A stretch of DNA of 64,000 nucleotides from Oscillatoria nigro-viridis PCC 7112 (GTDB lineage Bacteria > Cyanobacteriota > Cyanobacteriia > Cyanobacteriales > Microcoleaceae): the NCBI RefSeq assembly GCF_000317475.1, contig NC_019729.1, forward strand, positions 6,462,501 to 6,526,500, given 5' to 3'. Positions within the stretch are counted from its first letter, which is position 1; every line of letters begins with the position of its first letter. Shown here in pieces: positions 35,574 to 45,211 of the stretch. The position numbers and the translations under genes were made by a program. Below the pieces are notes generated by a model, which was not told the DNA's origin, ran no database searches, and saw only the letters and a list, made by a program, of their open reading frames with translations.

Positions 35574-37853
35574 TTAAGTCCCTTCACTGATCCGGCGCAA
35601 ATTCAAAATATCGCTCATCTTTTTAATTTGCATACAAGTGCGCTCGAACTGTTGTTTATCCTGGATATCCATGCACAAGTCAATTAAGGCAGGCAATCCG
35701 GGATATGTTTTGACTTGAGCGCTGCGGACGTTTACTTGGTTGTCTTTCAAATGGGATAAAACATCATTGAGAACTCCCACTCGATCGAGGGCTTCAATTT
35801 GAATGTTAACCGGATAAGTGTTAGGTCGAGATTCATTGCGGTTGCTGGAATTCCAACTCACAGGAACCAAGCGATCCCCAGGTACGCTCTCAACATTTGA
35901 ACATCCTTGTCGGTGAATCGAAATTCCGCGAGTGCGAGTCACAACTCCAATAATTGATTCCCCAGGAATCGGACAGCAACAGCCGGCTAAATGGTACAGC
36001 AATCCCTCTACACCTGCGATCGGCGATTTGCTCGGAGACGAACTCGGTACTGGTTTCGGTGTCGATGCAGGTATTAGCTGGGGCAATTCCTGTCCTCCTG
36101 CGGGAGCAGCTTCAATTTTTTGCTGCACTTTGATTAAATCTCGCAGTCGATTTACTACTAGATTTAGGGTGACTTCGCCGTAGCCCAAACCGGCGATTAA
36201 ATCTTCGACGCTGTGGTAGTTGCAGCGCTGAGCCACCGATTGCATGGGTTCAGATTTCAGCAAAGATTCTAAGCCGTTTTTACCTAATTCTTTTTCCAGC
36301 AATTCCCGGCCGCGAGCGAGGTTTTCATCTCGGTGCGATCGCTTCAACCACTGGCGAATTCTGTTTTTTGCTCCGTTTGTCTTGACAAAATTCAGCCAGT
36401 CGGAACTCGGATGACCGTTTTTTTGGGTCAAGATTTCTACAATATCGCCGTTCTTTAAAACCTTATCTAGTGTTACCATTCGCCCGTTGACTCTGGCACC
36501 TGTGCAGTGATTGCCAATTTCTGTGTGAATGCGGTAAGCAAAATCTACGGGAGTCGAGCCGCTATTGAGAGCAATCACGTCTCCGTTAGGAGTAAAAACG
36601 TAAATATCTTCGTCGAATAAGTTGTCCTTAATGCTTTGTAAATATTCGCGATCGTCTTTGAGGTCGCTTTGCCATTCTAGGAGTTGTCGCAGCCAAGTAA
36701 ATTTTTCGTCGTCGCCGGTGACTGTTGTGTTAGAACCGCCAGTTTCTTTGTATTTCCAGTGCGCGGCAATGCCGTATTCTGCAATGTGGTGCATTGCTAC
36801 GGTGCGGATTTGCACTTCGATGGGGCGGCCGCTGGTTCCGATTACTCCGGTGTGCAAAGATTGGTAGCGGTTGGCTTTTGGTAAACCGATATAATCTTTA
36901 AAGCGGCCGGGAATCGGGCGGAAAGAATCGTGGACGATCGCCAAAGCCCGATAACAGTCATCATTGGTTTCTACTATGATCCGCACCGCCGCAATATCGT
37001 ACACTTGGTTAAACCCTTTTTGGCGGCGCTGCATCTTCGCGTAAATCCCGTACAAATGTTTGGGACGGCCGCTAACTTCATAGCATTTAATGCCTAAATT
37101 GTCAAGCCGTTCTCGCAAACAATCGGTGACTTCTGCGAGTTGAGTTTCTCGATCGGCGCGCTTCACCGCCACCAATTCCTGAATTTCGCGGTAAGCTTCG
37201 GGTTCCAGGTATTTAAACGCTAAATCTTCCAATTCCCACTTAAAGCGGCCGATACCCAAACGGTTTGCTAGGGGAGCAAAAATATCTCGGGTTTCTAGGG
37301 CAATACTGCGCTGCTTTTCTTCGGACAAATGCTCCAAAGTCCTCATGTTGTGCAGCCGATCTGCGAGTTTGACGACAATGACGCGAATATCTTTAGCCAT
37401 TGCTAGGAACATTCGGCGGAAATTTTCCGCAAGGCGCTCTGTTTTGCTGGAAAAATTAAACTTAGAAAGCTTGGTGACACCTTCAACCAACTGTCGCACT
37501 TCGGCGCCGAACCGCTGTTCTATTTCTTCGAGAGTAATATCTGTATCTTCAACAATATCGTGGAGGAAGCCGGCGGCAATCATGACGTTGTTGCCGCCCA
37601 TATACCGGAGTATTCCAGCGACAGCTACCGGATGGCAAATGTAAGGTTCTCCAGATTTGCGGTATTGTCCTTCGTGCAAGTCGCGGGCAAATTCAAAGGC
37701 CCGACAAATTAAGCTGTCGTCCGTGGAGCAATTCTGGTTAGGGCCGCCATCAGGCTGCGATCGAGCATTCAGGCATTCTTGCAGCCAATCGGGAACTACA
37801 GCAGGATCGATCGAAGGAGAGGGAGTCAGAGTGTTCGCGTTCATGGGGTACAC
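35574..37853 (-). CDS. RelA/SpoT-type bifunctional (p)ppGpp synthetase/hydrolase
   Basis: A 759-aa stringent-response enzyme. The HD hydrolase domain (about residues 55-190) has FLHDIVEDTD and KLADRLHNMRTL. The synthetase domain (about 240-360) has YGIYAKMQRR and the EVQIRTVAMHHIAEYGIAAHWKY signature. A TGS domain (about 410-470, DIYVFTPNGDVIALN), a zinc-finger-like CCCPIPGE segment and a C-terminal ACT domain complete the long Rel layout. With both HD and synthetase motifs intact it should make and degrade (p)ppGpp. Confidence 0.96.
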   Translation of the reverse strand: MYPMNANTLTPSPSIDPAVVPDWLQECLNARSQPDGGPNQNCSTDDSLICRAFEFARDLHEGQYRKSGEPYICHPVAVAGILRYMGGNNVMIAAGFLHDIVEDTDITLEEIEQRFGAEVRQLVEGVTKLSKFNFSSKTERLAENFRRMFLAMAKDIRVIVVKLADRLHNMRTLEHLSEEKQRSIALETRDIFAPLANRLGIGRFKWELEDLAFKYLEPEAYREIQELVAVKRADRETQLAEVTDCLRERLDNLGIKCYEVSGRPKHLYGIYAKMQRRQKGFNQVYDIAAVRIIVETNDDCYRALAIVHDSFRPIPGRFKDYIGLPKANRYQSLHTGVIGTSGRPIEVQIRTVAMHHIAEYGIAAHWKYKETGGSNTTVTGDDEKFTWLRQLLEWQSDLKDDREYLQSIKDNLFDEDIYVFTPNGDVIALNSGSTPVDFAYRIHTEIGNHCTGARVNGRMVTLDKVLKNGDIVEILTQKNGHPSSDWLNFVKTNGAKNRIRQWLKRSHRDENLARGRELLEKELGKNGLESLLKSEPMQSVAQRCNYHSVEDLIAGLGYGEVTLNLVVNRLRDLIKVQQKIEAAPAGGQELPQLIPASTPKPVPSSSPSKSPIAGVEGLLYHLAGCCCPIPGESIIGVVTRTRGISIHRQGCSNVESVPGDRLVPVSWNSSNRNESRPNTYPVNIQIEALDRVGVLNDVLSHLKDNQVNVRSAQVKTYPGLPALIDLCMDIQDKQQFERTCMQIKKMSDILNLRRISEGT

Positions 37854-38307
37854 CTTTAAAACTTAGAAATACAAATGGTTAAAAGCCGGTTTCCGGTTGA
37901 ATTGCCGAAATTATGTGTTTAGCTATACTAAACTAATTGAATGCCACAATTTGCAATTCAAAAAAATAGTCGATTTTTCTCAAACTATACCTATGTAATC
38001 CCGAGTCGCCCCCCCCTCGTAGGTAGGAAAATATAGTGACACCACTGCCGCCGCCGCAGTCTGTCGATCGGGGAAAATCGGGTAAAATAAGCATATTTTG
38101 GCGGTAGCAGTTGAGGTTGCGGGGGATCGGCATTTACCGGCAACGCTAAACTAAAAGCAGCAGCCAGAAGGGTAGAGTCAGGGCAGCAAATCCAAAAAAG
38201 TTCTCAAAAAACAGGGAATTGCTCCAAAAACGCACGGCTTCCCTCCATATGAGCAAACTTAAGTAAGTATCTACTTTGATTATAAATACAAATTTGTTTA
38301 CAAAATC
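37854..38307. other. divergent spacer between relA and the patD-like gene
   Basis: A C-rich run (CCCCCCCCTC near 38008) and AT-rich blocks. Two short leftward open frames here show no protein character. Confidence 0.45.
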
Positions 38308-38706
38308 ATGATATTGTCCGAAGACCGCCGCCAGTGCTACCAAGAATTACAGCGAGCACTAGAACAACTACAAAGAACTGCTGCACAGGATAATCTGGAT
38401 CGGGCCGCGCTGGCGATCGAATACACAAAAGTGCAACAATTTTTCGGAAACCAAATTATGAAAGCCGAAAGCGATGAGTTAGACGCCTCAGAAACACCCC
38501 CAGAGCAGTCCTATTTGACGGAAATTCACAAGCAACTGCGGTTATTGGGGACAGATGTCACGTTTTTGCAAGCGTCGCGCCAGCCAGCGACAGCAGAGGC
38601 GAGGCAAACTGCGACGATCGCGCGGCTCAACACGCTAATTGGCTACTGTGGCGCGCTGCTGCAAAAAAATTCTGGTTCTTCAGGGCCCGCCCAGATACAG
38701 AATTAA
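38308..38706 (+). CDS. patD: PatD-like heterocyst frequency control protein
   Basis: A 132-aa helical protein. The pattern CYQELQRALEQL, then KVQQFFGNQI, QSYLTEIHKQLRLLGTDVTFLQASRQ and TARLNTLIGYC-like end fits the PatD family, which in Anabaena moderates heterocyst frequency. The N-terminal part is the least conserved. Nothing else here suggests heterocyst formation, so a more general role is likely in this organism. Similarity is judged from memory of family members. Confidence 0.6.
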   Translation: MILSEDRRQCYQELQRALEQLQRTAAQDNLDRAALAIEYTKVQQFFGNQIMKAESDELDASETPPEQSYLTEIHKQLRLLGTDVTFLQASRQPATAEARQTATIARLNTLIGYCGALLQKNSGSSGPAQIQN

Positions 38707-38751
38707 TAATTGAATTAACAGGGAATTAATAAGGCAAGGAGAAATAAAGCG

Positions 38752-39339
38752 GTGGAATGTCCAAAATGCAAACATCCCAATTTAGAAGGCGGTACCTTAG
38801 CCGGCAGCATGTCGGTGCAGTGGTGTCCGAACTGTTACGGTATCTGGATTCCAGGCAGAGAATACGAAGCTTGGCAGAAAGAGCAGAACCAGTGGTACAA
38901 CAAATCTCAGAAGCCAGAGGCGACGACAGGGACTCTCGGCATAGAATTCACCCCGTCAGTCTACGACAGCAAAGCAGCGCTGTGTCCCGAAGACGGTCAC
39001 TATCTGTCGCGGGCGAAAGTTCCTTTCAGCAGAGTGCCCTTTTACATAGAGCGCTGTATGTTGTGCGGGGGCATTTGGTGCGATAACGGCGAGTGGGACA
39101 TTCTCGAAAGTCTCGGATTCTACACCGAGATTGACAAGATGTTTTCTCCGAATTGGCAAGCTAAGGCCCGCGTGCAAGAACTCGCCTCTCGGGAACGTCA
39201 AGTGCTGACTGAGAAGCTGGGGCCGGATATCGCCGGATATGTGTTGGAACTCGCGGAAGTTTTAGCAGACCATCCTCACGCAGATTGTGCCGCTACTTAC
39301 ATACTGCGGAGAGCTGAGTTGAAGCGAAGGGAAATTTAG
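38752..39339 (+). CDS. double zinc-ribbon (zf-TFIIB-like) protein
   Basis: A 195-aa protein starting with GTG (AAGGAG ten bases upstream). Two zinc ribbons are visible: CPKCKHPN...WCPNCYGIWI (residues 3-33) and CPEDGHYL...RCMLCGGIWCDNGEW (about 78-122). The second half is helical. It follows the patD-like gene by 45 bases, likely one transcript. Function unknown. Confidence 0.85.
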   Translation: MECPKCKHPNLEGGTLAGSMSVQWCPNCYGIWIPGREYEAWQKEQNQWYNKSQKPEATTGTLGIEFTPSVYDSKAALCPEDGHYLSRAKVPFSRVPFYIERCMLCGGIWCDNGEWDILESLGFYTEIDKMFSPNWQAKARVQELASRERQVLTEKLGPDIAGYVLELAEVLADHPHADCAATYILRRAELKRREI

Positions 39340-39344
39340 TCAGT

Positions 39345-39690
39345 TGATGGTTGTCAGTTGTCAGTGGTTAGTTGTCAGTAGTCAGTTGTCAGTTATCAGT
39401 TATCAGTTGCTCGGTGAATGATGTACTAATAAAAGCTTTGTTTGTAGCTATTTTTATTTGTATTTACAAACAGCAGCTCAGTCTCTTGCCAATAACTAAT
39501 AACTCTGAAACACTAAGAAGTAACAGCCAGTATATTGACCATTAAATAACAAATAACAACTGACAACTGACAACTGACAATCAAGCATCCACGATACAAG
39601 CCCCCGAATTTATCCGTGGGGTTAATGCTTTAATTATTTAATCTAAAATCCAAAATCTAAAATCTAAAATCGATTGACTAAGGACTAAGG
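39345..39690. repeat. repeat-rich spacer (CAGTTGTCAGT and TCTAAAATC families)
   Basis: A run of TCAGTTGTCAG/TTATCAG words (39351-39410) faces ACAACTGACAACTGACAA on the other side (39550-39580), forming a large inverted repeat. It is followed by the AAGCCCCC...ATCGATTGACT block shared with 2700-2766, then CTAAGGACTAAGGACTAATGAC. No gene. Confidence 0.85.
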
Positions 39691-39694
39691 ACTA

Positions 39695-41368
39695 ATGACT
39701 AATGACTCTTCTCTATTTTCCGTTGACAATCTGCGAGTAGCTTATCCTCAGCGGCGAGGCCAATCCGGTTGGGCCGTTGACGGGGTTTCCCTGACGCTGA
39801 AACCGGGGGAAAAGCTCGGATTAGTTGGGGAGTCTGGGTGCGGTAAGTCAACTTTGGGAAGGGCGGCGATGCGGTTGCTGCCGGATTCGACGCTGATTGA
39901 GGGGCGAGTTAGTTTTGCTGGAGAGTCGGTGTTTGATATGAATGCTTCGCGGCTGAGACGGTTTCGGGGCGAAGCTGTGGCATTGATTTTTCAAGATCCG
40001 ATGACTCGTCTCGATCCTTTGATGACTGTCGGGGAACACTGCATCGAGACTTTGCAAGCTCACAGACCGAATTTGGATCGCAAGCAAGCTAAGAAACGGG
40101 CGATCGAAACTCTGGAATCTGTGAAAATTCCCGCGTCCCGCTGGTCGCAATTTCCCCACGAATTTAGCGGCGGAATGCGGCAAAGAGTAGCAATTGCTTT
40201 GGCTCTTTTGCTCGATCCCAAATTAATTGTGGCGGACGAACCGACTACAAGTTTGGACGTAACTGTAGCTGCTCAGATTTTGCAGGAATTAACCAGACTT
40301 TGCGAGGAACGGGGAACGGCTATTTTGTTGATTTCTCACGATTTGGCGATGGTGGCCGAGTATTGCGATCGCATTGCGGTGATGTACGGCGGTAAAGTCG
40401 TAGAAACAGGGCCGGTGCAAAACGTTTTTGAAAAGCCGCAGCACGAATATACTCGATCGCTCCTCAAAGCAGCTTTGCACATTCAAGCCGATTCTGACAA
40501 AGGGTTAGCATTCGAGGAAATCAGGACTGAAGTCGTTACTGCAAACTTAACAAATTCGCCTCTTTTGACCGTAACGAATTTGCAGCAACACTACAGTTTA
40601 GAAAGCAATTTATTAGATCAGTTGTTTTCCAGGAATCGCCAGGTAATTAAAGCAGTAGACGGCGTTAGTTTAGAGCTAGAACGGGGAGAAATCCTAGGGC
40701 TGGTGGGGGAGTCCGGCTGCGGCAAAAGTACCTTGTCACGCACGATTTTGCAGCTAATTACCGCGACTGGCGGCAAAGTGGAATTTCAAGGAATAGATAT
40801 AACTGCCCTGAACCGCGATGCTGTGAGGAAGCACCGCCGCGAAATGCAAATGATCTTTCAAGACCCCCACGCTTGCCTGAATCCGATGATGACTGTCGGG
40901 CAAAGTATTGCTGACCCTTTGTTGATTCACAAATTAGCTAATGGCAGCGAAGCGAAAAAACAAGTAATCCAAATGTTAGAGCGGGTGGGTTTGAGTCCAG
41001 GGGAGGATTTCTTTCGCCGCTATCCGGGGGAATTGTCAGGAGGACAACAGCAGCGAGTTTCGATCGCCCGCGCTTTAATTACTCGCCCGCAACTGATAAT
41101 TTGCGACGAACCTGTGAGTATGCTGGATGCCAGCGTGCAGACTCAAGTTTTAGAGCTGATGTTGGAGTTGAAGCAGGAATTTAATTTGACTTATCTGTTT
41201 ATTACGCACGATTTGTGGGTGGCGAGATTTTTTTGCGATCGTATTGCGGTAATGAATGCTGGAAAAATTGTTGAAATCGGTAAGACTAGGGATATTTTTA
41301 CTAATCCGCAGCACCCTTATACTCAGCAATTATTGCAGGCAGCTCCTTTACTGGCTCGAACTCAATAG
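39695..41368 (+). CDS. dipeptide/oligopeptide-type ABC transporter ATPase, two fused domains
   Basis: A 557-aa protein with two ABC cassettes in DppD-DppF order. First cassette: Walker A GESGCGKSTLGR, signature FSGGMRQRVAIA, Walker B LIVADEPTTSLD. Second: GESGCGKSTLSR, LSGGQQQRVSIA, LIICDEPVSMLD. Both look catalytically complete. Such fused ATPases power peptide, nickel or related importers, but the permease and binding-protein genes are not nearby. The ATG lies inside an ACTAATGACTAATGACT repeat, so the true start could be slightly off. Confidence 0.94.
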   Translation: MTNDSSLFSVDNLRVAYPQRRGQSGWAVDGVSLTLKPGEKLGLVGESGCGKSTLGRAAMRLLPDSTLIEGRVSFAGESVFDMNASRLRRFRGEAVALIFQDPMTRLDPLMTVGEHCIETLQAHRPNLDRKQAKKRAIETLESVKIPASRWSQFPHEFSGGMRQRVAIALALLLDPKLIVADEPTTSLDVTVAAQILQELTRLCEERGTAILLISHDLAMVAEYCDRIAVMYGGKVVETGPVQNVFEKPQHEYTRSLLKAALHIQADSDKGLAFEEIRTEVVTANLTNSPLLTVTNLQQHYSLESNLLDQLFSRNRQVIKAVDGVSLELERGEILGLVGESGCGKSTLSRTILQLITATGGKVEFQGIDITALNRDAVRKHRREMQMIFQDPHACLNPMMTVGQSIADPLLIHKLANGSEAKKQVIQMLERVGLSPGEDFFRRYPGELSGGQQQRVSIARALITRPQLIICDEPVSMLDASVQTQVLELMLELKQEFNLTYLFITHDLWVARFFCDRIAVMNAGKIVEIGKTRDIFTNPQHPYTQQLLQAAPLLARTQ

Positions 41369-41494
41369 AAAGGTATAAAATTGGGGCCATCTAATGTCGG
41401 TCACGGGATTCTAGATGGATTTCGGAAATTTCCGGTTAAATTCGTTAAAGTTAAGGGATACTTTTCAAATCATTCCACCGACACCAAGCACGAT

Positions 41495-42568
41495 ATGGCA
41501 GAATCTGACCTAGGCAGTTTTGCGGTGGCACCCGAAGCCTTATTCGCGATCGCACAAGATGAAGACACCGAGAGCGATCGTCCCACGGTAACTCGGTCGT
41601 CAGCATACAACAACTGGTCTGCCGACGATCCAGTGGGAGCTTTGTTCAAAGAAATGGCTCGGTATCCTCTACTGACAGCAGCCGAAGAGGTGGAGTTGGC
41701 GCGCCGCGTTCAAGAATTGGTAGCCCTGGATGAACTAGAACAGCGTTTGCAGCAGGAATTAGACAGAGTGCCGACAAAAGCTGAACTCGCAGCGGCTTTG
41801 GGGATAAGCGAAACTCAACTGCAACAGCTTCGCCACCAGTGTCAGTCGGCGAAACGGAAAATGATCAGCTCAAATTTGCGCTTGGTAGTTTCGATTGCCA
41901 AACGCTATCTCAATCGGGGCGTGCCTTTTCTCGATTTAATTCAGGAAGGAGCTTTAGGTTTAAATCGGGCCGCCGAAAAGTTCGATCCGGAGAAGGGTTA
42001 CAAGTTTTCTACCTATGCCTATTGGTGGATTCGCCAAGGAATTACCCGGACAATTGCCAATCAAGGGCGGACGATTCGCTTGCCGGTTCACATTGTCGAA
42101 CAGTTAAATAAACTCAAAAAAGTTTATCGAGATTTGAAGCGTTCTCTTCAACGCAATCCAACTGAAACTGAACTTGCTAGAGAAATGGAAGTTAGTTGCG
42201 AACACCTTCGCTACCTCCAGCAAGTACGCCGCCAATCTTTGTCTCTCAACCACCGCATCGGCTCAGAAGAAAGTTCGGAACTTTTGGATGTTCTCGAAGA
42301 TAACGCGACGCAATCTCCCGAAGCTCAGATGAATGAGATGATGATGCGCCAAGATATTTTGGAGGTGTTGGACAGTATTTTGACTGAGCGGGAAAAAGAG
42401 ATTGTTGCTATGCGTTACGGTTTGCTGACCGGCGAACCTTACACTTTAGAAGAGGTCAGCAGTTTGTTCAATTTGTCCCGCGAACGAGTCCGTCAAATTC
42501 AAAATAAGGCAATGCGAAAGCTGCGCCGCCCTCAAGTGACGGAACGATTGAAGGGCTGGTTGAAATAA
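41495..42568 (+). CDS. group 2 RNA polymerase sigma factor (RpoD/SigA-like)
   Basis: About 357 aa from the ATG at 41495 (MAESDLG); the frame extends 38 codons upstream to an ATG at 41381. Region 1.2 is DDPVGALFKEMARYPLL, region 2 has NLRLVVSIAKRYLNRGVPFLDLIQEG and YAYWWIRQGITRTIANQGRTIRLP, and region 4.2 has TLEEVSSLFNLSRERVRQIQNKAMRKLR. It lacks a long region 1.1, as expected for a non-essential group 2 sigma. It resembles the SigC branch, but I cannot fix the paralogue. Confidence 0.92.
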   Translation: MAESDLGSFAVAPEALFAIAQDEDTESDRPTVTRSSAYNNWSADDPVGALFKEMARYPLLTAAEEVELARRVQELVALDELEQRLQQELDRVPTKAELAAALGISETQLQQLRHQCQSAKRKMISSNLRLVVSIAKRYLNRGVPFLDLIQEGALGLNRAAEKFDPEKGYKFSTYAYWWIRQGITRTIANQGRTIRLPVHIVEQLNKLKKVYRDLKRSLQRNPTETELAREMEVSCEHLRYLQQVRRQSLSLNHRIGSEESSELLDVLEDNATQSPEAQMNEMMMRQDILEVLDSILTEREKEIVAMRYGLLTGEPYTLEEVSSLFNLSRERVRQIQNKAMRKLRRPQVTERLKGWLK

Positions 42569-42743
42569 GCTAAAAAACATTGAGGTTGCATTTTGAAAAA
42601 TCTTAAAATTATTGTGGGGGACACTCCCACCCCGCCATAAATATGCTGATTTTAGGTGGAAAAACTTAATTAAAAATTACCAATTAAAAATGTCTTGATG
42701 TGGTATTTTTAATTGTTGATTGTCGCGTACTACTTACTTATTT

Positions 42744-43229
42744 ATGTCTTCTGAGGTAATTTTGCGCCCCGCTACCCGCGCCGACGTGCCGGTGCTGTTT
42801 GATTTGATTAAAGCTTTAGCTGAGTACGAAAAATTATCTCATGCCGTTACTGGCAATGCGCTTGATTTGGAGCATCATTTGTTTGGCGATCGACCTTTTG
42901 CTGAAGCGATTTTAGCCGAGTGTGAAGGTCAAGTGGTGGGCTGGGCGCTGTTTTTTTACAATTATTCTACTTTTTTGACTCAGCCGGGAATTTATTTGGA
43001 AGATTTGTTCGTGCTGCCTGAGTTTCGAGGGCGGGGAATTGGCAAATCTTTGATAGTTTATTTAGCGCAGTTGGCAGTAGAAAAAGGCTGCGGGCGTTTG
43101 GAATGGAGTGTTTTGGATTGGAATGAATTGGCGATCGGATTTTACAAGGGCATCGGTGCAGATGTGATGCCCGACTGGCGGATTTGCCGGGTTGCGGGCG
43201 AGTCTTTGGCAACTTTGGCATCGAAGTAA
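42744..43229 (+). CDS. GNAT N-acetyltransferase (diamine/thialysine acetyltransferase-like)
   Basis: About 161 aa. ILRPATRADVPVLFDLIKALAEYEKL at the start and YLEDLFVLPEFRGRGIGKSL (acetyl-CoA-binding RGRGIG loop), then WSVLDWNELAIGFYKGIGA match the SSAT/thialysine acetyltransferase group. Uses acetyl-CoA to modify small amines. The frame opens eight codons earlier, but the chosen ATG fits the family. Confidence 0.9.
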   Translation: MSSEVILRPATRADVPVLFDLIKALAEYEKLSHAVTGNALDLEHHLFGDRPFAEAILAECEGQVVGWALFFYNYSTFLTQPGIYLEDLFVLPEFRGRGIGKSLIVYLAQLAVEKGCGRLEWSVLDWNELAIGFYKGIGADVMPDWRICRVAGESLATLASK

Positions 43230-43274
43230 TTCAGGGCGGGCTCGCGTGCCCACCCCACAAAAAATTTATCTGTT

Positions 43275-43391
43275 GTGGCACAGGCATCTTGCCTGTGTGT
43301 GGCACAGGCATCTTGCCTGTGTGTGGCACAGGCATCTTGCCTGTGTGTGGCACAGGCATCTTGCCTGTGTGTGGCACAGGCATCTTGCCTG
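43275..43391. repeat. five tandem 24-bp units carrying ACAGGCA..TGCCTGT
   Basis: Units begin at 43275, 43299, 43323, 43347 and 43371. Each is GTGGCACAGGCATCTTGCC plus TGTGT and holds the palindromic ACAGGCAtcTTGCCTGT. Frames reading through give CGTGILPV repeats and are spurious. Related single copies lie at 25676-25792 and near 59400. Confidence 0.97.
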
Positions 43392-43494
43392 TTAAGCTAA
43401 AATGCCGCACTCGGGTTAATTAATACCTACCTACTTAATTGACAGAAATATAGGAAAATTTAGAGAAGAGTTAAGTTAATTGGGAGAGTAGATC

Positions 43495-43701
43495 GTGATT
43501 ATTTGGGTAAACGAGCAAATCGATCCGTCGGGCATTCTTTATTCTTGCATTGCTTGTTGCGATGAGACTCAAGCGAAGGATTGCCACGAATCTTTTGAGC
43601 AGAATTTGACGGCAGAGCAAAAACAGCAGGGCTGGGTTGCTACCTTGCGGACTGTTAGTTCTTGGGATGAGGTGCCTGTTAATGCTTTGAAATTGAATTA
43701 A
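43495..43701 (+). CDS. small conserved cyanobacterial protein (68 aa)
   Basis: GTG start. Sequence opens MIIWVNEQIDPSGILYSCIACC and contains a CIACCDETQAKDCHESF Cys-rich segment. Polar, soluble, no membrane helix. The three clustered Cys and a His could bind metal, but this is inference. GGGAG lies about 10 bases upstream. Confidence 0.62.
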   Translation: MIIWVNEQIDPSGILYSCIACCDETQAKDCHESFEQNLTAEQKQQGWVATLRTVSSWDEVPVNALKLN

Positions 43702-44075
43702 TGAGTGCAAGTCATCAGCAGCTTTAGTCTCGCCCTGTTTCCGTTCGCTCGAAGCTGCAGGAAAACGTTGCACGTCTGTTCGTCCAAGGCAAGATAAATC
43801 GATCGCACATTGGTCAAATTAACAGAGGTTTTGTGAAACTGAAGGCAAAAATCTGCAAGCATTTGGGGCTGCCAGTCTGAGGATTGTGCCTTGCAAGGTG
43901 CGGGAATTTGGGCGGAAATTTTCGGGACTGCTGTGCTGCGAACACGCTAGGACGAAAAAGCGTGCAAGTGCAATTCTCTTCGAGGGCTCCGCTAACGACA
44001 ATTCCCATTTCTTAAACTGATTTTAGCATTACTATTAATAGATAGAGGCATTTCAAATTGTCTTGTTAAATTTTT
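43702..44075. other. spacer without recognised gene
   Basis: Short leftward frames here have no family character. The last 80 bases before the AEC gene are AT-rich and likely promoter. Confidence 0.45.
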
Positions 44076-45071
44076 ATGATTGAAACCTTATTTCACGCTT
44101 ATACGCCTCTAGTTATCTGGACGGGCTTGGGACTGCTGCTGTTTCGGTATATCCCAGTTGATTTTCCCAAGCTGCTGAGCCACTTTCTTTTCTGGATTGG
44201 GATACCGCTGCAAATTCTAGTTTTAGCCCGTCAGAGCGATTTTTCGGGTGCTGTGGGATTCACGCCGGCGATCGCCCTATTCGTGTTATTTCTGAGTACG
44301 AGTTGTGCTTGGCTGACTTGGGTATTATTGCGTAGGCTGAGTGCGGCCCACATCAAAAAGCCCTATTTTCAGGGCAAAAATTCTCTGGTGAATTTATTTC
44401 TATTAAATTTTAATTCCCTGAAGCGATCGAGCGAAGGGAGTTTTATCCTAGCTGCGATGTTAGGGAATACGGGCTTTGTTGGATTAGCAATCACCCTGTC
44501 TATCATCAGCACCGATAACAACAACTGGGCTGTCTTGTACAGCGTCACTAACAATGTTATTGGAACTTATTTTTTCGGTGTATTTATTGCTAGCTATTTC
44601 GGGAACTCCGAGCCAAAAAATCACAGGTGGACTCTGATCCGGGACGTGCTGACAGTTCCCGCCATCTGGGCATTTTTAATTGGTTTTTCTACTAGAAACA
44701 TCCCCCTGCCCGAGACAGTGGAATCGGGATTGCAGACTGCTGTTTGGGTGGTAATTGCCAGTGCTTTGCTGCTGGTTGGCATCCGGCTGAGGTCTATTAA
44801 GAAATGGGAAAGTTTTGAACTGGCGTTAATCCCGTCGCTGTTAAAAGTGGTAATTGTGCCGGTGCTGATCGGATTGGGTGCTAGTTATTTCGGATTGAGG
44901 GGCGATCCGAGGTTGGTGTTGGTCTTGATGTCGGGAACGCCCACAGCTCTTTTCGTGCTGATTTTAGCAGAAGTCTACGAACTCGATCGCGATTTGTTAG
45001 CTAGCAGCATCGCCATCACTTCTGTCGGGTTGCTGTTGATGCTTCCGCTGTGGTTAGCTGGGTTTAGTTGA
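44076..45071 (+). CDS. AEC-family transporter
   Basis: A 331-aa integral membrane protein with about ten hydrophobic segments in two halves. GNTGFVGLAIT in the middle and the C-terminal GTPTALFVLILAEVY carry the family's conserved small-residue helix breaks. Members move auxin-like or organic acid substrates across the inner membrane; substrate unknown here. Confidence 0.88.
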   Translation: MIETLFHAYTPLVIWTGLGLLLFRYIPVDFPKLLSHFLFWIGIPLQILVLARQSDFSGAVGFTPAIALFVLFLSTSCAWLTWVLLRRLSAAHIKKPYFQGKNSLVNLFLLNFNSLKRSSEGSFILAAMLGNTGFVGLAITLSIISTDNNNWAVLYSVTNNVIGTYFFGVFIASYFGNSEPKNHRWTLIRDVLTVPAIWAFLIGFSTRNIPLPETVESGLQTAVWVVIASALLLVGIRLRSIKKWESFELALIPSLLKVVIVPVLIGLGASYFGLRGDPRLVLVLMSGTPTALFVLILAEVYELDRDLLASSIAITSVGLLLMLPLWLAGFS

Positions 45072-45094
45072 AGTTGGAGGATAGCGTAGGAGTT

Positions 45095-45160
45095 AGAAAC
45101 CGGGTTTCTTCACTAAATCGGGCGTGAGAATTCCAAGACGATCGCAGAAACCCGGTTTCT
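45095..45160. repeat. two AGAAACC(C/G)GGTTTCT palindromes
   Basis: AGAAACCGGGTTTCT (45095-45109) and AGAAACCCGGTTTCT (45146-45160), which are reverse complements of each other, lie 24 bases after the AEC gene stop. They are members of a window-wide family and can pair with each other, making a possible terminator. Confidence 0.85.
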
Positions 45161-45211
45161 TGGATTTGGATCGCGTTACTAAAACAGGAAATAAACCCAA
45201 CACTAATGATT

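Noticed and set aside
43275..43391. CRISPR array
   Set aside because: Units are contiguous with no unique spacers and no cas genes nearby.
43184..43423. Open frames with CGTGILPV or HLACVWHR repeats
   Set aside because: They are translations of the 24-bp tandem repeat with no other protein character.
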